From contig NZ_JACSKA010000007.1 in the NCBI RefSeq assembly GCF_018617385.1, forward strand, positions 18,113 through 82,112: 64,000 nt of DNA, in the 5' to 3' direction. Shown one piece after another: positions 1 to 9,629 of this stretch. The stretch is from Exiguobacterium sp018617385. GTDB taxonomy: Bacteria > Bacillota > Bacilli > Exiguobacteriales > Exiguobacteriaceae. Every line of letters begins with the position of its first letter. Position 1 is the stretch's first letter. The notes under the pieces are model-generated. The model ran no database searches. It saw only the letters and a program-made list of their open reading frames with translations, and was not told the DNA's origin. The position numbers and the translations under genes were made by a program.

Positions 1-382
1 ATCCAAGACTCAAATCAAAGACATTGAAGAAACGAATAAGACGACCAGATTAGAATCTGAACATAATTTAAAAAAACATCAGGCAAACGTCGATGAAAAT
101 ATCTCGAAAATAAATCAAGAAGCACAACAAAATAAGTATGAATATAAGCAAAAAATAAAGGCGCTAGATAACGAAAAATACAAAATTAAGAAAGAGCACG
201 AAGAACGAATGTTAGAAATCCAAAACCAAAATCAAAAGCAGTTGAGTATCAAGTTTTTGGAAGAGGATTATCGACTGTTACGAGTTCAACTTTTGTCTGA
301 TTCGTTAACTGAAGAACAAAAGTCAGCACTCTTAAAAGAAATTAGTGATATTCGCGAGAAAATTGTCTCGCTTCATAAATGA
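1..382 (+). CDS. C-terminal part of a coiled-coil protein (partial at window edge)
   Basis: An open frame enters the window in frame 2 and ends at TGA 380-382. The visible 126 residues are almost entirely Lys, Glu, Gln and Asn with heptad-like spacing, as in a long coiled coil. The last ~45 residues look like a compact helical tail. The stop overlaps the ATG of the following helicase gene (ATGA), so the two are probably translationally coupled and may act together. The N-terminus and any catalytic domain lie outside the window, so no function can be given. Confidence 0.8.
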   Translation, partial: SKTQIKDIEETNKTTRLESEHNLKKHQANVDENISKINQEAQQNKYEYKQKIKALDNEKYKIKKEHEERMLEIQNQNQKQLSIKFLEEDYRLLRVQLLSDSLTEEQKSALLKEISDIREKIVSLHK

Positions 383-3300
383 TTCCGGTCCCGGTGATTG
401 TTGGTGCTCTATTTGTTGGATCGATTCTATTATCGTCCGCAGCTGACTTCTTAAATGGAGAAGCATCTGAGCAGGAACGTGAAAAACAACGAGATTTAAC
501 TCAAGATATAAAAAAAGAAGAAGCGCGCCAAAAACAAAAAGAAGCACTGTTTCGAAAAGACGTTGATGCATTAGCCAAATTATTTCAAGAAGATGGTGCT
601 TCTCTCGAAGAAGCTATGCAAAAAGCTGAATTTGAAGTTCAGCAGAGAGAAGAATGGAAAAAATCAAGAGAGCTTCGCGGAAATCTTTTTAGTCATCTGA
701 TCTGTTCGGCAGAAGAACGAAAAGAAATTTTCATCGAACAGATCCATACGTTTCAAGCAGAAAAAACAAAGCTATATCATATTCGTCGTGAAGCACGGGG
801 AGAGACTACGCAACTACGTTCACATGCCATTACCAAAATGTTATATGAATTTGAAGAAGCATTGGCCAAAATGAATGCTTACGTCAATTATCTTAATCGA
901 TATGTAAGAAGTATGGAGGAAGCTAAATCGACAACGACGCCACCTTTTGAATTTGAATTGACGTTACCTGAAAATTACCCATATGTAGGGAAACTTCTTT
1001 ATGTGAAGAGAGAAGACATTCTCGAAAATACAAATTTCGAGTCAGGTCTATTTAGTTTTAACCTCGATGTAAGCAAGGCAGATTATGAGAGAGTGCTAGA
1101 TTATGAAAACAATCAAGTTGTCCCGCTCTGCTTAACTGGGTTTTCACAGGGTGGACGATTATGGACAGCTTCTGTTGGCTATGGATACTTTAAAGAGCAT
1201 CTAGAGAATTCACAATTCTCAGGATTGAATGTACAGGTAATCAAAAATGTGAGACATGAATCTATAGTATCTTATCATGGAATCGAACTGTCTCTTCCAA
1301 ACTATGAATTAATTCAGCCTTTAGGCGGGCGACCTCAACCGAAGATGGAACTGATCGTTTATCCACTTGAAGTAGACTATAACTTTTTTAAAAGTAAGAA
1401 AAATCCTCGCGTAACGGAACAATTTGTGAGGAGCTTAAATCTACTGCAGTTAGATGAAGTGGCATTAGCTGTCCCTGATACTGAATCATCGATTACGTTT
1501 ACTGAAGAATTATCAAAACGTGATGGCTCATTTACCTCTAGGGAGTGGAAAATCGCACCTTATGCAGATACTCCATACTTTCGCATGCAGCTATCTACAG
1601 AAGTGGGTTTACTTGTTGAACAAGTAAAAGATGATCAACAAATACCACTTTATTTTCGATTGCTGAGAGAGTTATCTGAAGAAGAGTTGATTCGTGCTGA
1701 AGAAGTATTTGTCGTAAGTGAATTTACCTTCCACATTCGAGATGAATCGGAATGGGAGCAAATGATTGAGCTTAATCCTTTATTGAGTGAATCAACGGTT
1801 CACGTGCAACTGTATTTAGAATCTGAATTTCGTAAACAGCGGATTATTCAAAAAGCGGTTGCTACGCGACTATATTACAATAAGTGGACTGATCTAATGG
1901 AGCGGTTGAGTTTTTCAATTGGTCGAAAAGGACCGTTTAAAGAACAGGTCGAGTTGATCAATCAAACATTTGACCATTCGATTCGACGTGAGAAAGTCTA
2001 CTTGCGCTTTTCTCACTCGAAAAATCTAAAAGAATTTCTGGATAGTCCTGAAGCCGTATTTCGCCATAGGCAATACATGATGATGGAACACCCTAGATAT
2101 GGTGAACGCGTAGTCAATATTCGTGAGGAAGATATGACTGTATTGCTTGAGCCTGGAGAAGTGATGTTAACGAATGACTTAGATGATTTTCAATTGTATT
2201 ACGTAGGACGCAGTTATGCCGAACAGCAACAATTTCAAGCGATACGGGAATTTAGACAAGGCAATGTGGCGTCATCGAGTCTCCATGAATTAATGCTTGA
2301 TCCTACGCAAGTTCCACCAATTGAACCTATACGCATTGAAACTTCTGACTACTTTAATCCGCACATCGCTTCAAATGCTAGGCAACGTAACATCGTAGAA
2401 ACCGCACTCGGTGCCGAATCATTATATATGATCCAAGGACCCCCGGGAAGTGGTAAAACTACGGTTATCCAGGAGATTGTCCGTCAGCATCTAAAACTAA
2501 ATCCCCATGATCGAATCTTAATTACTTCTCAATCCAATGTTGCTGTAGATAATGTAATGGTAGACTTTATCGATCATTATCCATCGAGTCTAGTTCGATG
2601 TGGAAGTGAAGAAAAGATGCAGCGTGATCTATTCCCTTATAGTTTTGAAGAGGTTGAGCGATCGTATCGACAACGTATTGCTGAAAAAGTAGTACCGGAT
2701 AATTTGACACCGTTACTGTTAGATTGGCGTGAAGAATTAGACAAAGAGGATTCAGCGACTATTGCGACACTTATTCTCCAATCGAAACAGATTGTGGGTG
2801 CGACGTGTGTCGGACTTGCCAAAAGACGGATTGGGATTGACAAGCTACAGTTTGACTTAGTGATTGTTGATGAGGCAGGAAGAGCACTGCCCGGAGAAAT
2901 GCTTTTACCGGTCATCCGAGCACGAAAAGCCATTTTAATTGGTGATCATTTGCAGCTACCGCCAACGATGCCTGCGTTGCTTACAGACAGAGATGGTTTA
3001 CTTTCGCAAGAAGAACCACAAATTAGAGATGAGCTCATTGAGAAAAGTTTGTTCGAACGTCTGTATTTAGAAACACCGATCCATGCGAAACAGCGTTTAG
3101 GTACACAGTATCGAATGCCGACTTCACTTGGACAGTTAATTAGTTCATTGTTCTATGAGAATGATTTGTTAAGTGGAGAGAGTACCTTAAACAAAAAGTC
3201 TATTCATTTTCCACATGAGACGACTTGGCTCGATTTAGGAGATGATCGCGATTATTTTGAAAATGAAAAACCTCTAAGTAATGAGCGAGAAGCTACCGTA

Positions 3301-3795
3301 GTAAAAGATATTTTAGAGAAAATTGTCCTAACAGGATCGGATACCATAGGTGTCATTACTCCTTATAGAGCTCAAAAAAGGTTACTTACCAAAAAAGTAA
3401 AAGCATGCTCGCAATTGGAGACTTTATTGAATGAAGGGCGTATCAAAATTGATACTGTTGACCGTTTTCAAGGAGAAGAAGCAGAAATTATTCTCTATTG
3501 CACGACACGCTCGAAAAAGAAAACGAAATTCTTCTCTGATGCTGCCCGTTTAAATGTTGCGCTGTCGCGTACAAAGCGTGAGTTACTGATCATTGGTTCA
3601 CATCGGTACTTCAAACGGTATGAAACTGAAAATCCGGCTCGACGGATTGCAGAACATATCGAGCGGGAGGGTGTTGTTTTATCTTTGGATCAATTGAATA
3701 CCCATTTAAATCACATTTCAAATAAGGATTCAATCGTTAAAGAGAGTGCATATTCAAAATATAGTATAGAAACTAAGCAATATGATGAAGCCTAA
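379..3795 (+). CDS. SF1 (UPF1/Dna2-like) DNA/RNA helicase with N-terminal membrane segment
   Basis: 1138 aa. Residues 1-21 form a hydrophobic stretch starting MIPVPVIVGALFVG, probably a membrane anchor. A charged coiled-coil-like region follows to about residue 180, then a long middle part I do not recognise. The last ~450 residues are a superfamily 1B helicase: Walker A GPPGSGKTT near 687-695, DEAG Walker B near 831-834, GDHLQLPPT motif III, QYRMP near 910, a TPYRAQ motif, VDRFQGEEAE near 1027, and NVALSRTK. This is the AAA_11/AAA_12 arrangement of UPF1, Dna2 and Sen1-type enzymes, which unwind nucleic acids with ATP. It follows a coiled-coil gene with ATGA overlap. The combination of a membrane anchor and a UPF1-type motor suggests a membrane-tethered or defence role (inference). 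Confidence 0.9.
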   Translation: MIPVPVIVGALFVGSILLSSAADFLNGEASEQEREKQRDLTQDIKKEEARQKQKEALFRKDVDALAKLFQEDGASLEEAMQKAEFEVQQREEWKKSRELRGNLFSHLICSAEERKEIFIEQIHTFQAEKTKLYHIRREARGETTQLRSHAITKMLYEFEEALAKMNAYVNYLNRYVRSMEEAKSTTTPPFEFELTLPENYPYVGKLLYVKREDILENTNFESGLFSFNLDVSKADYERVLDYENNQVVPLCLTGFSQGGRLWTASVGYGYFKEHLENSQFSGLNVQVIKNVRHESIVSYHGIELSLPNYELIQPLGGRPQPKMELIVYPLEVDYNFFKSKKNPRVTEQFVRSLNLLQLDEVALAVPDTESSITFTEELSKRDGSFTSREWKIAPYADTPYFRMQLSTEVGLLVEQVKDDQQIPLYFRLLRELSEEELIRAEEVFVVSEFTFHIRDESEWEQMIELNPLLSESTVHVQLYLESEFRKQRIIQKAVATRLYYNKWTDLMERLSFSIGRKGPFKEQVELINQTFDHSIRREKVYLRFSHSKNLKEFLDSPEAVFRHRQYMMMEHPRYGERVVNIREEDMTVLLEPGEVMLTNDLDDFQLYYVGRSYAEQQQFQAIREFRQGNVASSSLHELMLDPTQVPPIEPIRIETSDYFNPHIASNARQRNIVETALGAESLYMIQGPPGSGKTTVIQEIVRQHLKLNPHDRILITSQSNVAVDNVMVDFIDHYPSSLVRCGSEEKMQRDLFPYSFEEVERSYRQRIAEKVVPDNLTPLLLDWREELDKEDSATIATLILQSKQIVGATCVGLAKRRIGIDKLQFDLVIVDEAGRALPGEMLLPVIRARKAILIGDHLQLPPTMPALLTDRDGLLSQEEPQIRDELIEKSLFERLYLETPIHAKQRLGTQYRMPTSLGQLISSLFYENDLLSGESTLNKKSIHFPHETTWLDLGDDRDYFENEKPLSNEREATVVKDILEKIVLTGSDTIGVITPYRAQKRLLTKKVKACSQLETLLNEGRIKIDTVDRFQGEEAEIILYCTTRSKKKTKFFSDAARLNVALSRTKRELLIIGSHRYFKRYETENPARRIAEHIEREGVVLSLDQLNTHLNHISNKDSIVKESAYSKYSIETKQYDEA

Positions 3796-3822
3796 TGCTC
3801 TTCTCGAAAGGGATGAGGCGTG

Positions 3823-3912
3823 ATGGACGAGCGGCTACTTGATGACTATGCATTCGGTGGATTGGATCCGTTCGATGGGATCGTGTTCTCTGAACTGATG
3901 GCGCGTCCCTAA
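3823..3912 (+). CDS. possible 29-aa small ORF
   Basis: A short frame beginning MDERLLDDYAFGG and ending ELMARP, located 27 bases after the helicase stop. A GGATGAGG stretch ahead of the ATG could be a weak ribosome binding site. The composition is acidic and protein-like. It may instead be a relic of a longer gene. There is no independent support. Confidence 0.25.
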   Translation: MDERLLDDYAFGGLDPFDGIVFSELMARP

Positions 3913-4033
3913 AGGAACACTATTCAGCCGAATGGTGATTTAAGTTGAGAAGGTATGACATTGAAAAAAGGTGAATGGATAGCTTGCTTCAATCAGGTTT
4001 CAAGTGATAATAATGGAATGAGAGGAATAAAGA

Positions 4034-4066
4034 AATCCGCCCATAAAAATTGGGCGGATTTTTTGA
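4034..4066 (+). terminator. rho-independent terminator after the helicase operon
   Basis: Perfect 10-bp stem AATCCGCCCA / TGGGCGGATT with a 7-base loop, followed by a run of T. It lies downstream of the helicase gene on the plus strand. Confidence 0.85.
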
Positions 4067-4217
4067 TTGTATTGGATGTAATTGTGTAGAGGATTTTCTT
4101 CACGACCTAAAGTAGAAATAATGACCGATCTTATTGTCGTCTTCTTTATACTACTTTTTGTTCAGACACACCCACATGCGCGATATACATATAAGCTATG
4201 GCCGCAGCCCCAATAAG

Positions 4218-4240
4218 AAAAACCGCACCTACTAGTGCGG
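4218..4240 (-). terminator. rho-independent terminator of the SH3b gene
   Basis: Read on the minus strand: stem CCGCAC / GTGCGG with a 6-base loop, then TTTTT. It lies 40 bases beyond the stop of the minus-strand SH3b gene. Together with the opposite terminator at 4034-4066 it isolates the two converging units. Confidence 0.75.
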
Positions 4241-4279
4241 AAATTCCTTTCCGCACATACATATCATATATTCTTTAAT

Positions 4280-5296
4280 TTACCAAGTTACCATAGCCCC
4301 TCCACTAGGATGCATAGTTATTCTAAACTTACCCAAGTTAACCCCAGCAGCATACTTTTGACCAGGACGTGCATTCCACATGTAACTGGCCAACTGACCA
4401 GAGTCTCCTCCATGTCGAGCAACAATAACTTTTGCTAATTTTGTATAAGCATCTTGATTACCCTTCTCAATACTAGAAGATCCACTACCAACTATCGCAT
4501 AAACACTACTACTTATAATATAAATGGTATTATCAGACTCTACTTTAGCAGCACTACCAAACAACTGCTTCGCTACGGATACAGCGTCAGTCGGCGCTTT
4601 ATAAGCCGTCAAATACTTCCCGTTCACCCAGCCCGTCTTCTTGTTAAATGTCACCTTATACCAGCTGTTATAACGTTCTGCCGAGGCGACAATAGTCTCC
4701 TTAGGGATTGAAGTGAACGTTGTACCGCTCGTTGTATAGGTGCTTAGCAACGGGGCTTCTTCCTTCAGTTGATAAGAACGAGGGGCGAAGTTCTCTTTTA
4801 CATATCGAGCTTTCAACTGTGAGCTCGCGACCCATCCTGTCTTCGATCCATACTTCACCTGTGACCAGCTCTTGTTGACCGCTAATCGTGTCACTTGTTT
4901 GGCGGCGGGAACCTTCGTCACGGCCTTCGATTTCGTCGAGCGGGAAGCATACAATGTCAAAGCCTTCTTAGCATCCATTACTTCCGTCTTTTTAATCTCC
5001 ACCAGATCTCGCGAGGCAACCCATCCTGTTCTTCCTTTATATCGTATTTGGCTCCAGCTTGAATTTACGGCTGTGCGTTCAAGTCGAACACCATATGGGA
5101 TTGTCATTACCCGTTTTGATTTAGATGAACGGGTAGTGTATGCGTTCGTCTCGATGCTAGCATACACGGGCTTCATTTGTGTGCTCGTCGCCTCCACTCG
5201 CATCGCTGCTCCCATGAAAGAGGGCGGCATGGCTGGCGCTATCAAAAGAGAAATAGAGAATACACCTGCAGTAATTCCTTTTAAAAATTTCATCAT
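4280..5296 (-). CDS. secreted protein with three bacterial SH3 (SH3b) repeats
   Basis: 338 aa from the ATG at 5296. The alternative ATG directly after it, at 5293, has better spacing from AGGAGT at 5306-5301. An N-terminal signal peptide (MKFLKGITAGVFSISLLIAP) is followed by three SH3b repeats, each ending in a WSQ/WYKVxxxxxTGW pattern (TGWVASRDL, TGWVASSQL, TGWVNGKYL). SH3b domains bind peptidoglycan. The C-terminal ~90 residues are a separate small domain I do not recognise; it contains no obvious NlpC/P60 or amidase triad. The likely role is a cell-wall-associated protein outside the membrane. It is a monocistronic unit with its own promoter and terminator. Confidence 0.8.
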   Translation of the reverse strand: MMKFLKGITAGVFSISLLIAPAMPPSFMGAAMRVEATSTQMKPVYASIETNAYTTRSSKSKRVMTIPYGVRLERTAVNSSWSQIRYKGRTGWVASRDLVEIKKTEVMDAKKALTLYASRSTKSKAVTKVPAAKQVTRLAVNKSWSQVKYGSKTGWVASSQLKARYVKENFAPRSYQLKEEAPLLSTYTTSGTTFTSIPKETIVASAERYNSWYKVTFNKKTGWVNGKYLTAYKAPTDAVSVAKQLFGSAAKVESDNTIYIISSSVYAIVGSGSSSIEKGNQDAYTKLAKVIVARHGGDSGQLASYMWNARPGQKYAAGVNLGKFRITMHPSGGAMVTW

Positions 5297-5324
5297 AATC
5301 ACTCCTGTCGTTTTCATGAGTAAT

Positions 5325-5330
5325 ATTATA
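5325..5330 (-). promoter_or_regulatory. -10 box TATAAT of the SH3b gene
   Basis: On the minus strand a consensus TATAAT lies about 30 bases before the start codon. The -35 region is AT-rich without a clear TTGACA, so only the -10 box is supported. Confidence 0.5.
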
Positions 5331-5731
5331 CCATCTAAAAAATATTTTAACCTTTTTATTCAATATAATGGTTGTTGTTTTATGGTGTCTGAAGGTGGAA
5401 ATACAATCCAATAGTCAAGGGTGATAGTATATCTGGTAACACATATAAACTTTTGGAAACAATAAAACGTAAAAAATAGAGCATCAATTAACACAATGTT
5501 TATGGTATTTTTTAATAAAAATCATCGTTTTGTTAAAGGTAGATTACCTTGTATACGATTATTGAAGGTATTCGCCTACGTATTTGCGGTAATGTCACTC
5601 CATCAAAAATAAAAGTAGATCAACAGGTTCAATATTGAGTGAACTGAACAAGTGAAGCATGTAGATCTATTTACATTAACAGTTGTATCAATAATGTCTG
5701 ACACGCGACAAAAAAAGAAGTAGGGGAAAAT
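5331..5731. other. AT-rich intergenic region between divergent genes
   Basis: About 400 bases between the minus-strand SH3b gene and the plus-strand gene at 5732. I see no gene. A GTTCA/TGAAC inverted repeat near 5620-5640 is too short to interpret. The promoter of the gene at 5732 must lie here, but no clear -35/-10 pair stands out. Confidence 0.6.
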
Positions 5732-6340
5732 ATGGATCAACTCTTAAAAGAGACGCGCTGGTTATATGAACACCTATTAGATAGCGAACAACAACACGCT
5801 ATCCATACATTCATGGAAAACAAGGAAACTGGTCATGACACGGAGGCGTTATCGATCTTTTGGGAAAGTGATGCTGAGATTGGAGGGATCGGAGGCTATT
5901 CTCTACCTAAAAATCCAGTTCAAAACCCTTTTCCCGGAGGAGTAAAACGAAAAATATATAGACCGCTTCAATATGCAGCAAGTGAAATAGAACGGGATGT
6001 GGCATTTGGGAGTCGTTATATCGTTCAATATGCGGGTATGCATTTAGAAGCTGTTGCTCGTGAATATTTGGTGCAAACTCAAACACTGGGAATACTTCGA
6101 AATTACAATTCTACGTTAGGAAAAGTCGTACACCAGATTTCTTCACTTCAGACATTAAACGAAACGAGTATTCAAAGTTTATTTCAGTTTGTAAGTTTGT
6201 ACAATATGTCAAAACATGAAGTAAATCAAGATGATACTAGAGAGCGCTTGTTTACTAGTGAGGATGCGCTGATTGCTTACTTGACTTCTCGAATTTTAGG
6301 TGTCTATCTTTTGACGTCCATAGATCTGAAAACCCAGTAA
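5732..6340 (+). CDS. hypothetical protein upstream of an HNH nuclease
   Basis: 202 aa, preceded by AGGGG seven bases before the ATG. It is soluble, with no signal peptide or membrane segment. Residues ~75-200 look alpha-helical, with a long helical bundle-like pattern (SEIERDVAFGSRYIVQYAGMH and on). I do not recognise the family. A HEPN-like or AbiV-like fold could be considered from helicity alone, but the RxxxxH motif is not evident. It sits 43 bases before the SRA-like/HNH nuclease on the same strand, so both may form a small restriction-type operon. Confidence 0.7.
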   Translation: MDQLLKETRWLYEHLLDSEQQHAIHTFMENKETGHDTEALSIFWESDAEIGGIGGYSLPKNPVQNPFPGGVKRKIYRPLQYAASEIERDVAFGSRYIVQYAGMHLEAVAREYLVQTQTLGILRNYNSTLGKVVHQISSLQTLNETSIQSLFQFVSLYNMSKHEVNQDDTRERLFTSEDALIAYLTSRILGVYLLTSIDLKTQ

Positions 6341-6383
6341 TTCACGTATGATTCATTTGCTTGATCTAGAAAGGAGCTAAAAC

Positions 6384-7196
6384 ATGTTTGTATCTGAATT
6401 CGAAAAAGGGAAACTGTATAAGCGTTCTGAACTTCATGACCAATTTGGAGGGAATCGACAACGAGGCATTAGTCCTTCTGCAAAATTACCTGTGATTTTT
6501 ATTTTCTCTGGAGATAGTGGAAGTCAATACGGGTATACGGACGGATGGAATGAAGACTACACAATCTTTACCTATACTGGTGAAGGTCAAGTGGGTGATC
6601 AAGAGTTTACAATGGGGAATAAAGCACTGCGAGATCATATTGAATTATCAAAGGATGTATTTTTATTTACTGCTGCGTCCGGTGGTCAGTATAAGTTTAA
6701 TGATCAATTAACTTTAATTAATTATGAAAAGAAACCCGCTCTTGATCGAAATGGCGATTCACGTATGGTAATCTCATTTACGTTTGAATCATTTACCGAG
6801 ATAGTGGAATCTTCAAATGTAAACAATCTGCATGATAGCAATCAGTCATTAGAAGAATTAAAACAAATAGCATTAGACGATGCTTCCTCAGAACAGGCAT
6901 CGATTCAAGAAAAGAGAGTAGTGATCAGAAAGCGCTCTGAAGCAATTAAAACATATGCAAGAAGGCGGGCGGAGGGAGTATGTGAAGCATGTGAACAACC
7001 AGAACCTTTCGATGCTCGATCAGGTTCTTCTTTGGATGTTCATCATCTGTATCGTCTTTCAGACGGTGGACCAGACCACCCGGAACATGTGGCAGCAATT
7101 TGCCCTAACTGTCATGCTCGTATTCATCGAGGAAGGGACGGAGCGGAATACAATCAAGTATTGATTAAGAAAATACGTGAAAAAGAACGCTCATAA
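6384..7196 (+). CDS. HNH endonuclease with N-terminal ScoMcrA-like SRA domain (type IV restriction candidate)
   Basis: 270 aa with GGAG eight bases before the ATG. The N-terminal ~140 residues show the GGNRQRGI, YGYTDGW, FTYTGEGQVGDQEF and GNKALRDH pattern that I associate with SRA/YDG-like modified-base readers of the ScoMcrA kind. The C-terminal domain is a Cys4-type HNH nuclease: CEAC, DVHH (His220-221), then CPNCHARIH. Such proteins cut DNA carrying modified bases such as 5-methylcytosine or phosphorothioate. Here it could protect the host from modified phage or competing plasmids (inference). It converges on another reader-HNH gene at 7497-8633. Confidence 0.85.
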   Translation: MFVSEFEKGKLYKRSELHDQFGGNRQRGISPSAKLPVIFIFSGDSGSQYGYTDGWNEDYTIFTYTGEGQVGDQEFTMGNKALRDHIELSKDVFLFTAASGGQYKFNDQLTLINYEKKPALDRNGDSRMVISFTFESFTEIVESSNVNNLHDSNQSLEELKQIALDDASSEQASIQEKRVVIRKRSEAIKTYARRRAEGVCEACEQPEPFDARSGSSLDVHHLYRLSDGGPDHPEHVAAICPNCHARIHRGRDGAEYNQVLIKKIREKERS

Positions 7197-7496
7197 GAGA
7201 TCATATATACAGATAACTTAAAGAAGTAGTAATGAATTTATTAATCGAATCCTGTGTAAAAAAGAATGCTAAAATGAGGAATGCATCAATCATAATATAG
7301 AAAGACACTGGAACAAAATAAACCAATCTTAAATACTATTTAATGTAGAGAGGGGACTGGCCACCAAAAATCGGTTACCGGTTCCCTCATTATAATTTCA
7401 TCGCTGTTTCCATTGATAAACTCAGTAGGTACATGCCATATGTAAAAAGTCGATATCACCTTTTACAAACTGGTTATCCGACGACATTTCTTTTTA
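7197..7496. other. intergenic region between convergent HNH genes
   Basis: Three hundred bases between two converging genes. I see no open frame with a ribosome binding site and no convincing terminator hairpin. Confidence 0.6.
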
Positions 7497-8633
7497 TTAA
7501 TGACTTTGATCAAGGATGATTCGAATTTCCTGAATCGTATACGGTGGAGATTTACGATGGAGCATCGCATGGCAGTTAGGACAGACCGGTATCAAGTCGT
7601 GAATTGGATCGATTACGTACTCTTCTTTGATGGTATGTATTTCTTTTAGGTGATGGACATGAATAAACTTATCACCAAGCTCTCCATATACAGCGGCAAA
7701 ATTAAAGCCACAAACTGAACAATCATACCCGTGTTTAGCTAGACATGCTTGTCGAGCTTTACTGTTTCGCTCATATGCATTAACGATCACTTGTTTCGCA
7801 CTGCCCTCCATGTAAACTGTCTCCGAGTTTAGTTCTTCTGTGAGTTTAATGTCTGGCCACTCTAAAGAATTAAGCTCATCTCCTATATTCCATTTCTCAC
7901 AAATAGCTTGAAAAGTCGCTGGATTTAAGGGCATCGATGAGGCTTGGAATCCATTCATCAAATACACATCCTCTGTGCGAGGTTCAAGCTCCCAATCATC
8001 CAACCGGATCGGATTTTCATAATTCGAGTAAACATAACGAATTGGAACATGATATCGCTTCTTATCTTCCTCTTCATAGTAATAGGGATCATGTGCGCTT
8101 CTATATTCGGGTAATCCCGTCACTTGTACGATTGCATATATACCTCGTGACATTCGTTCGAGTCCATTCAACTGTTCTCTTGAACGTGTATCATTCCCAA
8201 CACGAATGATCCCGAACTGTCCAATCTCGAACCAGTCCTTTTGCCACGCAGTGATGGAGAAGCTGTCATTAGTCTTACCTGAGAGCAAAAACTGATCCAT
8301 CGCCCATTTATTCGGATTACAAAAGAACGTCCAACATCCTGTCGGTAAGACCTTCTCTTGTTTGATTCGACCTTCTTCTTTCCATACTCGTAGTTTTTCA
8401 CGTCGGACCGATTCGTCGGTCGTGAAATTATAGCGATCTCCATTCCATGTCCAGGTCTCTCCGAGATACATTCCGTTCTCAATAATGGTATACGGTCTAG
8501 ATTTCAATTCTGCATAGTCTTTCAACCAAAGCGCCGCTGCCTGTATATGTGGAAGTTCTTTCAATTCTTGATCGTTTTTAAAAATTACAACCGGTTTATC
8601 ACGACGATTTGTTGCAATAGGACGTCTCAACAT
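7497..8633 (-). CDS. EVE-like domain / HNH endonuclease fusion
   Basis: 378 aa from the ATG at 8633, chosen because AAGGAGG lies nine bases upstream; a longer in-frame start at 8675 lacks one. Residues ~95-190 resemble an EVE/PUA-type modified-base reader: GCWTFFCNPNKW, FSITAWQKDWFEIGQFGIIRVG, then GIYAIVQVTGLPEY. The C-terminus is an HNH nuclease: CSVCGFNF, HVHHLKE near 323-328, then CPNCHAMLH. The architecture suggests cleavage of modified DNA. It is independent of, but functionally parallel to, the SRA-like/HNH gene it converges with. Having two different readers in one locus would widen the range of modifications recognised (inference). Confidence 0.8.
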   Translation of the reverse strand: MLRRPIATNRRDKPVVIFKNDQELKELPHIQAAALWLKDYAELKSRPYTIIENGMYLGETWTWNGDRYNFTTDESVRREKLRVWKEEGRIKQEKVLPTGCWTFFCNPNKWAMDQFLLSGKTNDSFSITAWQKDWFEIGQFGIIRVGNDTRSREQLNGLERMSRGIYAIVQVTGLPEYRSAHDPYYYEEEDKKRYHVPIRYVYSNYENPIRLDDWELEPRTEDVYLMNGFQASSMPLNPATFQAICEKWNIGDELNSLEWPDIKLTEELNSETVYMEGSAKQVIVNAYERNSKARQACLAKHGYDCSVCGFNFAAVYGELGDKFIHVHHLKEIHTIKEEYVIDPIHDLIPVCPNCHAMLHRKSPPYTIQEIRIILDQSH

Positions 8634-8780
8634 AAATGTGTTCCTCCTTAAGAAACTTTGAATAGCCTGATACAAAAAAGTGTATACCTGAAAAAAATTA
8701 AGGTTTTCTTACATTTAACGGATTATAATAAGTTATACACTGGATAATTTTACAACATAACACGACTGGAGAGATATAAG

Positions 8781-9629
8781 TTGATCAAAAAGAAAATGAT
8801 GAAAATGGGGCTAGTAACTCTATTTAGCGGGGCATTTTTAGTGATACCACATAGTGAAGTATCTGCAGCTTCGAGTATCAAAGTCCATTACATCGACATT
8901 GGGCAGGGTGACGCCATCTATATCAAGATGCCGAGCGGTGAGGACGTTATCATCGACGGTGGAAACAAAGGAAAGGGCGATGCCATTGTTGCTTATCTCC
9001 AAAAACAAAAAGTCGATGACATTGAGGTGTTAATCTCGACGCATCCGGATGCGGACCATATCGGTGGATTGGATGAGATTCTAGACGCCTATCGTGTCGA
9101 GAACGTCTATGCACCAAAAGTGAAGCATACGACCCAGGCCTATAAAGACTTCCTTCAAGCCGTAAAACGGGAAGGTAAGACGATCAAAACCGCTCAAATG
9201 GGCGTCTCACTCCCAATCAAAGGTGTGAGTGCGAAATTTGTCGGCCCAGTCAAATCCTATTCGAACAGTGACTTGAACAACTGGAGCGCGGTGCTTCATG
9301 TCACATATAAAAAGAATACATTCTTGTTCACCGGTGACGCAGAACATGTGGCTGAGAAAGATATGATGGCGAAGAAACAGACGCTTCGAGCGGATGTCTT
9401 GAAGGTGGGGCATCACGGAGCCAAGACATCAACGAGCAGCACGTTCTTGAATGCGGTGAAACCGAAATATGCCATTCTAAGCGTTGGAAAGAATAGTTAT
9501 GGGCACCCGACATCTGAAGTCGTGACGAACTTGAAGCGAGTTAAGGCGACGACGTTACGCACTGATAAGAACGGCACGATCATCATCACGGGGAACGGTT
9601 CGAGCTATACCGTGAAAAAATCAAAATGA
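8781..9629 (+). CDS. secreted ComEC-type metallo-beta-lactamase-fold hydrolase
   Basis: 282 aa from a TTG start with GGAGAG about nine bases upstream. A signal peptide (KMMKMGLVTLFSGAFLVIP) is followed by the ComEC/Rec2-like MBL domain: HYIDIGQGDA, IIDGG, THPDADHIGG with metal ligands His88, Asp90, Asp92 and His93, FTGDAE, and KVGHHG. The isolated extracellular MBL domain is thought to be a nuclease that degrades DNA or nucleotides outside the cell. The membrane channel part of ComEC is absent. It overlaps a DUF3006 gene, a pairing that is common in Bacillota. A TATAAT box at 8724-8729 may be its -10 element. Confidence 0.85.
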   Translation: MIKKKMMKMGLVTLFSGAFLVIPHSEVSAASSIKVHYIDIGQGDAIYIKMPSGEDVIIDGGNKGKGDAIVAYLQKQKVDDIEVLISTHPDADHIGGLDEILDAYRVENVYAPKVKHTTQAYKDFLQAVKREGKTIKTAQMGVSLPIKGVSAKFVGPVKSYSNSDLNNWSAVLHVTYKKNTFLFTGDAEHVAEKDMMAKKQTLRADVLKVGHHGAKTSTSSTFLNAVKPKYAILSVGKNSYGHPTSEVVTNLKRVKATTLRTDKNGTIIITGNGSSYTVKKSK

